From an uncultured Chitinophagaceae bacterium (GTDB taxonomy: Bacteria > Bacteroidota > Bacteroidia > Chitinophagales > Chitinophagaceae), in contig CAILAF010000086.1 of the NCBI GenBank assembly GCA_903832075.1, forward strand, positions 1 to 17,883: DNA of 17,883 nt, written 5' to 3'. Shown here in pieces: positions 1 to 6,121 of the stretch (its first letter is position 1; every line of letters starts with the position of its first letter). A program made the position numbers and the translations under genes. A model generated the notes under the pieces. That model was not told where the DNA came from. It was given only the letters and a program-made list of their open reading frames with translations, and made no database searches.

Positions 1-48
1 AAAAATTGTAAAGACTTCACAAGAAAACAATTCATAATACTCATAATC

Positions 49-126
49 CAACATTTAAAATTTAACCTTTAACATCTACCATTTCTTCATGTCTCATTCA
101 ACATCTAACATTCAACATCTAACATT
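49..126. repeat. Degenerate heptamer tandem array overlapping the queE start
   Basis: Successive 7-bp words of the form NAACATY run from 49 to 83 (CAACATT, TAAAATT, TAACCTT, TAACATC, TACCATT). After a degraded stretch and a 1-bp slip, they continue from 99 to 126 as two copies of a CAACATC/TAACATT pair. The array covers the region where the queE promoter and leader should be, and it encodes most of the first dozen residues from the ATG at 89. The 7-bp period is seen directly. A role in expression is not shown. Confidence 0.75.
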
Positions 127-757
127 ACCAATAATGGAATCCTTTTACACCTTACAAGGGGAAGGTTTTCATCAAGGACGTGCTGCCTATTTCATCAGAT
201 TAGGCGGTTGTGATGTGGGTTGTGTTTGGTGTGATGTAAAAGATAGTTGGGATGCTGATAAACATCCAAAGCAAAGTGTGGAAGAAATTGTTGGGAAAGC
301 GATCGCAAGTTGCAGGTTGCAAGTTGCAAGTAACCAGAAACTTGAAACCGGCAACCGGCTACTGACCGTCATTACCGGCGGTGAGCCTTTACTCCATTCA
401 TTAGATGAATTAACGCATCAATTACATGAGGCGGGTTTCGAAACCAATATAGAAACTTCGGGCTCTTCTCCATTAAGTGGTAAATGGGATTGGATTTGTT
501 TATCTCCTAAAAAATTTAAGCCCCCATTGCCTGAAATACTTCTTCTTGCCAATGAATTAAAAGTAGTGATCTACCATAAACAAGATTTTGATTGGGCAGA
601 AGAATATGCATCAAAAGTTTCATCAACCTGTAAATTATATCTGCAACCTGAATGGGATAAAAAAGAATCAGTTACACCATTGATCATTGAATACATCAAA
701 CAAAATCCAAAATGGGAATTGAGTTTGCAGATTCATAAGTTTATTAATGTTCCTTAA
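89..757 (+). CDS. queE: 7-carboxy-7-deazaguanine synthase QueE (radical SAM)
   Basis: QueE is a radical SAM enzyme that contracts 6-carboxytetrahydropterin to 7-carboxy-7-deazaguanine in the cytoplasm, on the path to preQ0 and queuosine. The family signature FYTLQGEG lies at residues 19-26. The 4Fe-4S cluster cysteines C41, C45 and C48 form CxxxCxxC within GGCDVGCVWCD, and the conserved VITGGEP lies at 94-100. The C-terminal half (SPKKFKPP, ELKVVIY, LYLQPEW, SLQIHKFINVP) matches Bacteroidota QueE proteins. Length is 222 residues. Residues about 73-92 are encoded by an in-frame palindromic heptamer repeat, where I would expect a short loop before VITGGEP. Residues 2 to about 12 are also encoded by heptamers, so the ATG at 134 (MESFYTLQGEG) is an alternative start; I keep 89 because the LTLPIMESFY context resembles the family's usual N-terminus. 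No other queuosine gene is visible nearby. Confidence 0.95.
   Translation: MSHSTSNIQHLTLPIMESFYTLQGEGFHQGRAAYFIRLGGCDVGCVWCDVKDSWDADKHPKQSVEEIVGKAIASCRLQVASNQKLETGNRLLTVITGGEPLLHSLDELTHQLHEAGFETNIETSGSSPLSGKWDWICLSPKKFKPPLPEILLLANELKVVIYHKQDFDWAEEYASKVSSTCKLYLQPEWDKKESVTPLIIEYIKQNPKWELSLQIHKFINVP
306..365. repeat. Palindromic heptamer element inside queE
   Basis: From 306 to 330 the sequence is made of CAAGTTG-type words (CAAGTTG, CAGGTTG, CAAGTTG and a partial CAAG). From 331 it switches to the complementary type (TAACCAG, AAACTTG, AAACCGG, CAACCGG, then a degraded word). The reverse complement of the left arm matches the right arm at about 16 of 21 positions over three heptamers, so the element is an imperfect palindrome. 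It is read without a stop in the queE frame. Related arrays occur at 3949-3986, 4371-4440 and 7893-7963. Confidence 0.85.
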
Positions 758-764
758 AAAATAA

Positions 765-864
765 AGTACGAAATACAAAATACGATTAACAATTTTATGA
801 GTTTGGCAACAATTGCTACTCATTGCATTTCATATATTGTAAATGGTAAATCGTAAATTGTACC
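765..864. repeat. Long imperfect hairpin built from TACRA-type heptamers
   Basis: This fills most of the 122-bp gap between queE and the OmpA-family gene. The left arm (765-792) is four heptamers (AGTACGA, AATACAA, AATACGA, TTAACAA). The right arm (837-864) is four words of the opposite orientation (TTGTAAA, TGGTAAA, TCGTAAA, TTGTACC). The arms are complementary at about 19 of 28 positions. Between them is a tighter hairpin: ATGAGT (797-802) with ACTCAT (818-823), then GCAA (806-809) with TTGC (813-816) around a CAA loop. It could act as a transcript-end or processing structure after queE, but no terminator-like T run follows. Confidence 0.7.
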
Positions 865-879
865 AACTTATTTTCTTTC

Positions 880-2784
880 ATGAAAAAAATATGCATCATA
901 CTATTTTGTTTTCTTTCATTATTTGCAACTGCACAAACTTATTCATCAGAGAAAATCAATACAAAAGCAAAAGCATCTTATAATAAAGCCATCGATCTAT
1001 TAACAGATGATGCTTATAAAGAAGCTATTCCGCTTCTTCAAAAAGCAATTTCCTTAGATAGTAATTTTATAGATGCCTATTTATCATTGGCAGGTGTGTA
1101 TGGTCAGTTAAAGAATTATCAGCAGGCCATCAATTATTATAATAAAGCAAAAAATAAAGACAGTATTTATTGTACACCCTATTTGCTTCCGCATTCTATT
1201 AATCTTGCAGGTGCAGGAAAGTTTGATGAAGCATTGCAAGCAGTAAATAATTTTTTAACTATTTCTACATTAAATGATCGAAGTAGAAAAAGCGGCATTT
1301 ACAGAAAAAATTGTTATGAATTTGCTGTTGCGTATCAACAAAAACATCCTAATAATAATTATGTTTTTGCACCAATGAATTTAGGTGATAGCATTAATAC
1401 CGAATACTTAGAATATTATCCAACTGTTACCATTGATGATAGTTTATTGGTTTTTACCAGAAGAAAAAATGGCAGAGAAGATTTTATGCAAAGCACTTTT
1501 AAAAATGGAGTTTATTCGAATGCAAAATTGATCGAAGGTGATATTAATATTGAGCCATACAAAGGTGCCATCAGTGTTTCGGCAGATGGTGAATGGTTAA
1601 TATTTGCAGGAAATTATAGAAATGGTTTTGGTGATTTTGATCTATACATTTGTTATTTAACACCCGAAGGTTGGAGTGAACCGGAAAATTTAGGTGAAAA
1701 TGTAAATAGTGGTTATTGGGATAGTGCACCAAGCTTAAGTCCGGATAACAGAATTTTATATTTCAGCAGCAATCGCCCCGGAGGCTTTGGCGGCGCTGAT
1801 TTGTACATGAGCATTCGACAAACAAATGGCAAATGGGGACCTGCGATTAATCTTGGAAATAAGATCAATACTGTTGGTGATGAAATGGCACCTTATATTC
1901 ATTCAGATAATCAAACATTATATTTTACATCGAATGGTTTACCCGGCTATGGCGAAACAGATGTATATATTGTAAGAAAAGATACATCAGGTAATTGGGG
2001 CATACCAGAAAATTTAGGTTATCCAATCAACACCATTGAAACAGAAGGAAGTTTGGCCGTGTCGGCTGATGGAACAACTGCCTACTTTGCAAGTAACAGA
2101 GCAGACAGCAGAGGTGAATTGGATTTATATAAATTTAATTTACGGGAAGATATTCGTCCGCATAAAACATTATATGTAAGAGGAAAAGTGTTTGATGCAA
2201 AAACAAAAAAAGGTTTGCCCTGTTCTGTTGAATTAATTGATAATACAAATAATAAAGTGTTGATGAATGTTCAGGCAGATGAACTCGGAAAATATTTTGT
2301 TCCATTACCATCAGGAAAAGATTATACTTTTTTAGTGAACAGAAAAGGTTATTTGTTTTACAGCGAATTATATTCTCTTTCAAATAAATCATCTGATAGT
2401 ACTTATACCAAAGACATTTCTTTACAACCAATAGAACTCAATGCCAATATGGCTTTCAAGAATATTCAATTTGAAAGAAATTCATTTACTTTATTACCGG
2501 TCAGCTTAATTGAATTAAATAAATTATTGCAATTGATGAAAGAAAATGTTGCTTTGAAAATTGAAATAAGCGGACACACAGATAATACCGGTAATGAAAA
2601 TAATAATATCACACTCTCAACGAATCGTGCCAAAGCAGTTGTTCAATTTTTAATAGATAATGGCATTGAATCAAAAAGATTACAATATAAAGGTTATGGT
2701 TCGTCAAAACCAACTGCGGATAATGCAACAGAAGAAGGAAGATCTCAAAACAGAAGAACAGAATTTGTTATAATTGGTTTGTAA
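880..2784 (+). CDS. PorE-like OmpA-family protein with TPR, PD40 propeller and peptidoglycan-binding domain
   Basis: This is a predicted periplasmic or outer-membrane-associated protein of 634 residues. A signal peptide (MKKICIILFCFLSLFATAQ) has no clear lipobox cysteine. TPR-like helices follow at about 28-125, then PD40/WD40-like propeller repeats at about 175-420 (for example SADGEWLIFAG, SPDNRILYFSSNRPGGFGGADLY, SDNQTLYFTSNGLPGYGETDVY), a carboxypeptidase-regulatory-like beta domain at about 430-515, and an OmpA C-terminal domain at about 526-634. The OmpA domain keeps the diaminopimelate-contacting pair D568 and R583 (HTDNTG...LSTNRA) with the 15-residue spacing of E. coli OmpA, and ends GYGSSKP...EEGRSQNRRTE. 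The same domain order is known in PorE of Porphyromonas gingivalis, a type IX secretion component that is a lipoprotein. The window also carries sprA, which makes that role plausible, but many Bacteroidota encode several such proteins. Start: ATG directly before the signal peptide. Confidence 0.9.
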   Translation: MKKICIILFCFLSLFATAQTYSSEKINTKAKASYNKAIDLLTDDAYKEAIPLLQKAISLDSNFIDAYLSLAGVYGQLKNYQQAINYYNKAKNKDSIYCTPYLLPHSINLAGAGKFDEALQAVNNFLTISTLNDRSRKSGIYRKNCYEFAVAYQQKHPNNNYVFAPMNLGDSINTEYLEYYPTVTIDDSLLVFTRRKNGREDFMQSTFKNGVYSNAKLIEGDINIEPYKGAISVSADGEWLIFAGNYRNGFGDFDLYICYLTPEGWSEPENLGENVNSGYWDSAPSLSPDNRILYFSSNRPGGFGGADLYMSIRQTNGKWGPAINLGNKINTVGDEMAPYIHSDNQTLYFTSNGLPGYGETDVYIVRKDTSGNWGIPENLGYPINTIETEGSLAVSADGTTAYFASNRADSRGELDLYKFNLREDIRPHKTLYVRGKVFDAKTKKGLPCSVELIDNTNNKVLMNVQADELGKYFVPLPSGKDYTFLVNRKGYLFYSELYSLSNKSSDSTYTKDISLQPIELNANMAFKNIQFERNSFTLLPVSLIELNKLLQLMKENVALKIEISGHTDNTGNENNNITLSTNRAKAVVQFLIDNGIESKRLQYKGYGSSKPTADNATEEGRSQNRRTEFVIIGL

Positions 2785-2843
2785 TTGTATCTTTAATTCT
2801 AACTATTTGCATAAATACCCTTCATTATTAAAAATAAAAAATA

Positions 2844-3948
2844 ATGAATGGTAATGATTTATTGTATCAATTATCGCTTACACTAATTGATGACATTGGT
2901 GCTGTACAAGCAAAAAATTTAATAGAACATTTCGGTGATGCAAATGCTGTTTTTAAAGCGAAGAAAAAAGAATTGAGTTCAATAGAAGGCATTGGTGAAA
3001 TACGTGCATCAAAAATAAAATCGTTCGATCATTTTAATGAAGCAGAACAAGAAATAGCATTCTGCGAAAAACATCATATTGAAATTTTATTTCTCACTGA
3101 TCATAATTATCCAACACGTTTATTGAATTGCTATGATCCACCAACCATATTATTTTATCGCGGTAATGCGGATGTAAATAACAGCAAAATAATTTCTATC
3201 ATCGGTACCAGAAATAATACGGATTATGGTAAACAGATCACTGAAAAATTCATAGCAGATATTCAATCAAATAATATTTTAATTGTAAGCGGCTTGGCAT
3301 TCGGAATAGATTCCATTGCGCACAAAGCCGCACTGCACAACAATTTGCCAACAATAGGTGTATTGGCACATGGGTTAGATACCATCTATCCTTCGCAACA
3401 TAAATTACTCGCTAAAGAAATGTTATTGAATGGCGGATTATTAACAGAGTTCAGAAAAAAAAACAAAAGCAGATAAACATAATTTTCCTAAAAGAAACAG
3501 AATTGTTGCAGGAATGAGTGATGCCACCATTGTGATTGAAACTGCAACAAAAGGCGGCAGTATGATCACTGCAGAATTAGCTTACAATTATAACCGAGAT
3601 GTTTTTGCAGTTCCTGGAAAAATAACAGATCATAAAAGTGAAGGTTGTATAAAATTAATTCAACAAAACAAAGCCATTTTATTTTATGATGCTGCACAAT
3701 TTATGGAAGCCATGGGTTGGGAAGAAAAGAAAAAAAACAAAATAAAAAAACAAAGAGAATTATTTATTCAGTTAACAGATGATGAAAAAATAATTGTTGC
3801 CATTTTAAATGAAAAAGAAATGATGGCCATTGATGAATTATACTTGAAGAGTACACTCAGCAGCAGTTCTGTTGCAGCAGCGATATTGAATTTAGAAATG
3901 AATAATGTAATTGTTGGTTTGCCTGGGAAGATGTATCGGCTGGTTTAG
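2844..3948 (+). pseudogene. dprA: DNA-processing protein DprA, single gene split by a one-base frameshift in A9
   Basis: DprA/Smf binds incoming single-stranded DNA during natural transformation and loads RecA. The first open frame (2844-3476, 210 residues) has a helix-hairpin-helix region at about 15-60 and the Rossmann-like DprA core: IIGTRNNTDYG (119-129), VSGLAFGIDSIAHKAAL (148-164) and GVLAHGLDTIYPSQH (172-186). It then ends abnormally in TEFRKKNKSR. The remainder (KADKHNFPKRNRIVAGMSDATIVIE..., ending with a DML1-like winged helix and LPGKMYRLV) continues in the next frame to 3948. Removing one A from the nine at 3455-3463 restores one uninterrupted frame of 367 residues, a usual DprA length. 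This may be a true mutation, a sequencing or assembly indel in the homopolymer, or a slippage-tolerated site; the downstream half shows no other decay. The stop codon abuts the left repeat arm of the next locus. Confidence 0.93.
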
Positions 3949-3985
3949 TTGCAAGTTGCAGGATACAAGTTGCCGGTTACTGGTT
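3947..3985. repeat. Left arm of a 39-bp inverted repeat (CAAGTTG-type heptamers)
   Basis: The heptamers CAAGTTG, CAGGATA, CAAGTTG, CCGGTTA and CTGGTTT occupy 3952-3986. Positions 3947-3985 pair with 4393-4431 in inverted orientation: 36 of 39 pairs are Watson-Crick, one is G-U and two are mismatches. The arm starts within the dprA stop codon and ends just before the coding sequence of the four-helix-bundle protein. Confidence 0.9.
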
Positions 3986-3998
3986 TAAAAAATATATT

Positions 3999-4361
3999 AT
4001 TAAATCATACAGAGATCTTGAAATATTTAAGCTATCAAAAGAGTTAGCTATACGCATTCATACAATGAGTTTGCAACTTCCAAAATTTGAAATGTTTGAA
4101 GAAGCAAATCAGATAAGGCGTTCATCAAAAGCAATCAGCTCAGCTTTTGTTGAAGGTTATGGAAGAAAAAAGTATAAAGCAGATCTTATACGCTATTTAA
4201 TTATCGCACAAAGCGAATGTGATGAAACAATTGTTCACCTTGATTTTCTTTTTGAAACAAAATCTTTAAGTGATGAATTCTTCTATCAGCAATTATCTTC
4301 ATCTTATCAACTACTGAGTAAACAAATCAATACATTTATACAATGGGTTGAAAAGAATTGA
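3999..4361 (+). CDS. Four-helix-bundle protein of the 23S rRNA intervening-sequence (S23/IVP) family, start codon uncertain
   Basis: From the first ATG (4065) the protein is 98 residues, but the same frame is open upstream and encodes SYRDLEIFKLSKELAIRIHT, the expected first helix of the family (TIGR02436-like; compare the usual 'YRDLEVWQ..' opening). The body (RRSSKAISSAFVEGYGRKKYKADLIRYL, ECDETIVHLDFL, LSKQINTFIQ) fits the helical bundle known from proteins encoded in rRNA intervening sequences and from the Avd accessory proteins of diversity-generating retroelements. No ATG, GTG, TTG or CTG occurs in frame between the stop at 3903-3905 and 4065. I place the start at the ATT at 3999 (IKSYRDLE) as the most family-like point. 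A lost ATG, for example replaced at 3984-3986 by the end of the repeat arm, is equally possible, and the gene may not be translated normally. The function of stand-alone members is not established. No rRNA, reverse transcriptase or template repeat is present here. Confidence 0.82.
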   Translation: MKSYRDLEIFKLSKELAIRIHTMSLQLPKFEMFEEANQIRRSSKAISSAFVEGYGRKKYKADLIRYLIIAQSECDETIVHLDFLFETKSLSDEFFYQQLSSSYQLLSKQINTFIQWVEKN

Positions 4362-4370
4362 CAAAAAAAA

Positions 4371-4440
4371 TAACCTGCAACTTGAAACCTGTAACCAGTA
4401 ACTAGCAACTTGTATCCTGCAACCTGCAACTTGAAACCTG
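4371..4440. repeat. Ten-heptamer array forming the right inverted arm before guaB
   Basis: Ten consecutive 7-bp words fit the pattern NAACYWG, with one NATCCTG variant. CAACTTG occurs three times, AAACCTG twice, and TAACCTG, TAACCAG, TAACTAG, TATCCTG and CAACCTG once each. Positions 4393-4431 are the inverted partner of 3947-3985. The array begins 9 bp after the stop of the four-helix-bundle gene and ends 8 bp before the guaB -7 element. Confidence 0.92.
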
Positions 4441-4448
4441 TTTTTTAT

Positions 4449-4456
4449 TATCTTTG
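4449..4456 (+). promoter_or_regulatory. guaB promoter -7 element (TATCTTTG)
   Basis: This is an exact match to the Bacteroidota -7 consensus TAnnTTTG, ending three bases before the guaB ATG at 4460. A TTG at 4431-4433 inside the last repeat words is a possible -33 element, but its spacing to the -7 box (15 bp) is shorter than the usual 19-21 bp. The predicted transcription start falls at or within a few bases of the ATG. Confidence 0.65.
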
Positions 4457-4459
4457 CAC

Positions 4460-5953
4460 ATGGCAACAAGAAAATCCATCTCAAAAAAATCTACTCCAAG
4501 AAACTTCATTGACGGCTTAACATTCGATGATGTATTATTGGTTCCCGCTTACAGTCAGATACTTCCTCGTGAAGTAAATATTCAATCGCATCTTACAAAA
4601 AATATTGTTCTCAATATTCCTATGTTATCCGCAGCAATGGATACAGTTACAGAAGCCAATCTTGCTATAGCATTGGCTCGTGAAGGTGGCCTGGGCATTC
4701 TGCACAAAAATATGAGTATTGAAAAACAAGCCGAACAAGTTCGTAAAGTAAAACGAAGCGAAAGTGGAATGATCATTGATCCAATCACTTTATTGATTGA
4801 TGCAACGATTGGTGATGCATTGAAGTTGATGAAGGAAAATAAAATTGGAGGTATTCCTATTGTTGATGCAAATCAAAAATTAGTAGGCATTTTAACAAAC
4901 AGAGATCTGCGCTTTGAAAATGATAAAAGAAGAAAAGTAAGTGAAGTGATGACCAAAGAAAATTTGATCACCGCACCCGAAGGAACGAACATGAAAAAAG
5001 CAGAAGATATTCTACGCAATTATAAAATTGAAAAATTACCTGTTGTAAATAAACAAGGAAAATTAATTGGATTAATCACTTACAGAGATATTTTACAAAT
5101 AAGAAATTATCCCAACGCTGTAAAAGATAATCTCGGCAGATTATTGGTGGGTGCAGCTTTGGGCATTACCAAAGATTTAATGGACAGAGCAGCTGCATTA
5201 CAAAAAGTAGGTGTTGATGTAGTAACATTAGATAGTGCACATGGTCATAGTAAAGGGGTGATAGAAGCGTTGAAAGCATTGCGCAAAAATTTTAAATCAC
5301 TACAAATTATTGCAGGCAATGTTGGAACAGCAGCAGGCGCAAAAGCATTAGCCGATGCAGGTGCTGATTGTATTAAAGTGGGAATAGGACCGGGTTCTAT
5401 TTGTACTACCCGTATTGTTGCAGGTGCAGGTGTTCCGCAATTAACGGCTATCATTGAAGCAAGTAATGCACTGAAAGGAAAAAATATTCCGGTGATCGCA
5501 GATGGTGGTATTCGTTATACCGGTGATATGGTAAAAGCATTAGCAGCAGGCGCTGATGTGGTAATGATGGGAAGTGTGTTTGCAGGAACAGAAGAAAGTC
5601 CGGGGGAAACAATTATTTATGAAGGAAGAAAATTTAAAAGTTATCGCGGCATGGGAAGTATGGGTGCGATGAGTCAGGGAAGTGGCGACAGATATTTTCA
5701 GGATGTAGAAGATGATATAAAAAAATATGTACCGGAAGGTATTGAAGGACGCGTAGCTTATAAAGGCAATGTAAGTGAGATTGTTTATCAATATGTTGGC
5801 GGATTACGAGCAGGTATGGGTTATTGCGGTGCCAAAAATATTGATGCATTACAACAATCTACTTTTGTAAAAATCACCAATGCAGGCATGAAAGAAAGCC
5901 ATGCACATGATATTGATATTACGAAAGAAGCACCTAATTATAGCAGGAAGTAA
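4460..5953 (+). CDS. guaB: Inosine-5'-monophosphate dehydrogenase GuaB
   Basis: GuaB oxidises IMP to XMP with NAD+, the committed step of guanine nucleotide synthesis, in the cytoplasm. The protein is 497 residues from the ATG at 4460. The N-terminal barrel segment (FIDGLTFDDVLLVPAYSQ) is followed by two CBS domains at about 95-215 (IGGIPIVDANQKLVGILTNRDLRF; IEKLPVVNKQGKLIGLITYRDIL). The barrel then resumes with the nucleotide- and substrate-binding motifs IAGNVGT and the catalytic loop GIGPGSICTTR with nucleophile C315, the phosphate site DGGIRYTGD and MMGSVFAGTEESPGE, and the flap YRGMGSMGAM...RYF. A TTG six bases upstream is in frame but lies inside the -7 promoter element, so it cannot be the start. 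The length and all catalytic motifs are normal for the family. Three TAAGTTR heptamers follow the stop codon directly. Confidence 0.98.
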   Translation: MATRKSISKKSTPRNFIDGLTFDDVLLVPAYSQILPREVNIQSHLTKNIVLNIPMLSAAMDTVTEANLAIALAREGGLGILHKNMSIEKQAEQVRKVKRSESGMIIDPITLLIDATIGDALKLMKENKIGGIPIVDANQKLVGILTNRDLRFENDKRRKVSEVMTKENLITAPEGTNMKKAEDILRNYKIEKLPVVNKQGKLIGLITYRDILQIRNYPNAVKDNLGRLLVGAALGITKDLMDRAAALQKVGVDVVTLDSAHGHSKGVIEALKALRKNFKSLQIIAGNVGTAAGAKALADAGADCIKVGIGPGSICTTRIVAGAGVPQLTAIIEASNALKGKNIPVIADGGIRYTGDMVKALAAGADVVMMGSVFAGTEESPGETIIYEGRKFKSYRGMGSMGAMSQGSGDRYFQDVEDDIKKYVPEGIEGRVAYKGNVSEIVYQYVGGLRAGMGYCGAKNIDALQQSTFVKITNAGMKESHAHDIDITKEAPNYSRK

Positions 5954-5974
5954 TAAGTTATAAGTTGTAAGTTT
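5954..5974. repeat. Three TAAGTTR heptamers directly after the guaB stop
   Basis: TAAGTTA, TAAGTTG and TAAGTTT follow one another from the base after the guaB stop codon. They share the 7-bp period and the AAGTTN core of the CAAGTTG-type arrays but are AT-richer and unpaired. The stretch is short enough that chance or decay from a longer array cannot be separated. Confidence 0.55.
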
Positions 5975-6012
5975 TTTGTACTTAACTTTTGAACAGAATT
6001 AAGCTTTTGTTG

Positions 6013-6029
6013 CGTTGAACACTTCAACG
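6013..6029 (+). terminator. Small hairpin downstream of guaB, possible transcript end
   Basis: CGTTGAA (6013-6019) and TTCAACG (6023-6029) form a perfect 7-bp stem around a CAC loop, about 60 bp after the guaB stop. No clear T run follows (the downstream sequence is ATAGAATATAATTT), so an intrinsic terminator is only a possibility; it may equally be a processing or operator site. Confidence 0.35.
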
Positions 6030-6053
6030 ATAGAATATAATTTATTTAATAAA

Positions 6054-6083
6054 ATCATCTTAACACATTCCATCTTAGATGAT
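6054..6083. promoter_or_regulatory. Inverted repeat in the lnt upstream region
   Basis: ATCATCT (6054-6060) and AGATGAT (6077-6083) are perfect inverted copies separated by 16 bp, about 40 bp before the lnt start. They could be an operator-like dyad for the lnt operon or a leader hairpin. No clear TAnnTTTG element was found here, and chance is not excluded in AT-rich DNA. Confidence 0.25.
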
Positions 6084-6121
6084 AAAAATATTTACGAACT
6101 TTCGGCATTAAATAATTGTTC

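Noticed and set aside
1..48. Tail of a preceding gene or promoter at the left edge
   Set aside because: The stretch is too short and AT-rich to support either; no TAnnTTTG match and no recognisable coding sequence.
2844..3948. Two separate genes (210 and 144 residues) instead of one dprA
   Set aside because: The halves are consecutive parts of one DprA, the sequence between them reads as DprA in the second frame, and a one-base change in A9 joins them.
3999..4361. Accessory protein (Avd) of a diversity-generating retroelement
   Set aside because: The fold family is related, but no reverse transcriptase, template repeat or variable repeat was found nearby.
3949..4440. CRISPR array or transposon
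   Set aside because: The units are 7 bp with no spacers of regular length, and there is no transposase, integrase or cas gene in the window.
4454..4459. TTG start for guaB two codons upstream of the ATG
   Set aside because: It lies within the TATCTTTG promoter element and would be at or upstream of the transcript start.
4582..5849. Several minus-strand open frames over guaB, and others over the PorE-like, lnt and sprA genes
   Set aside because: They are shadows of strongly supported genes, lack recognisable domains and have no separate start context.
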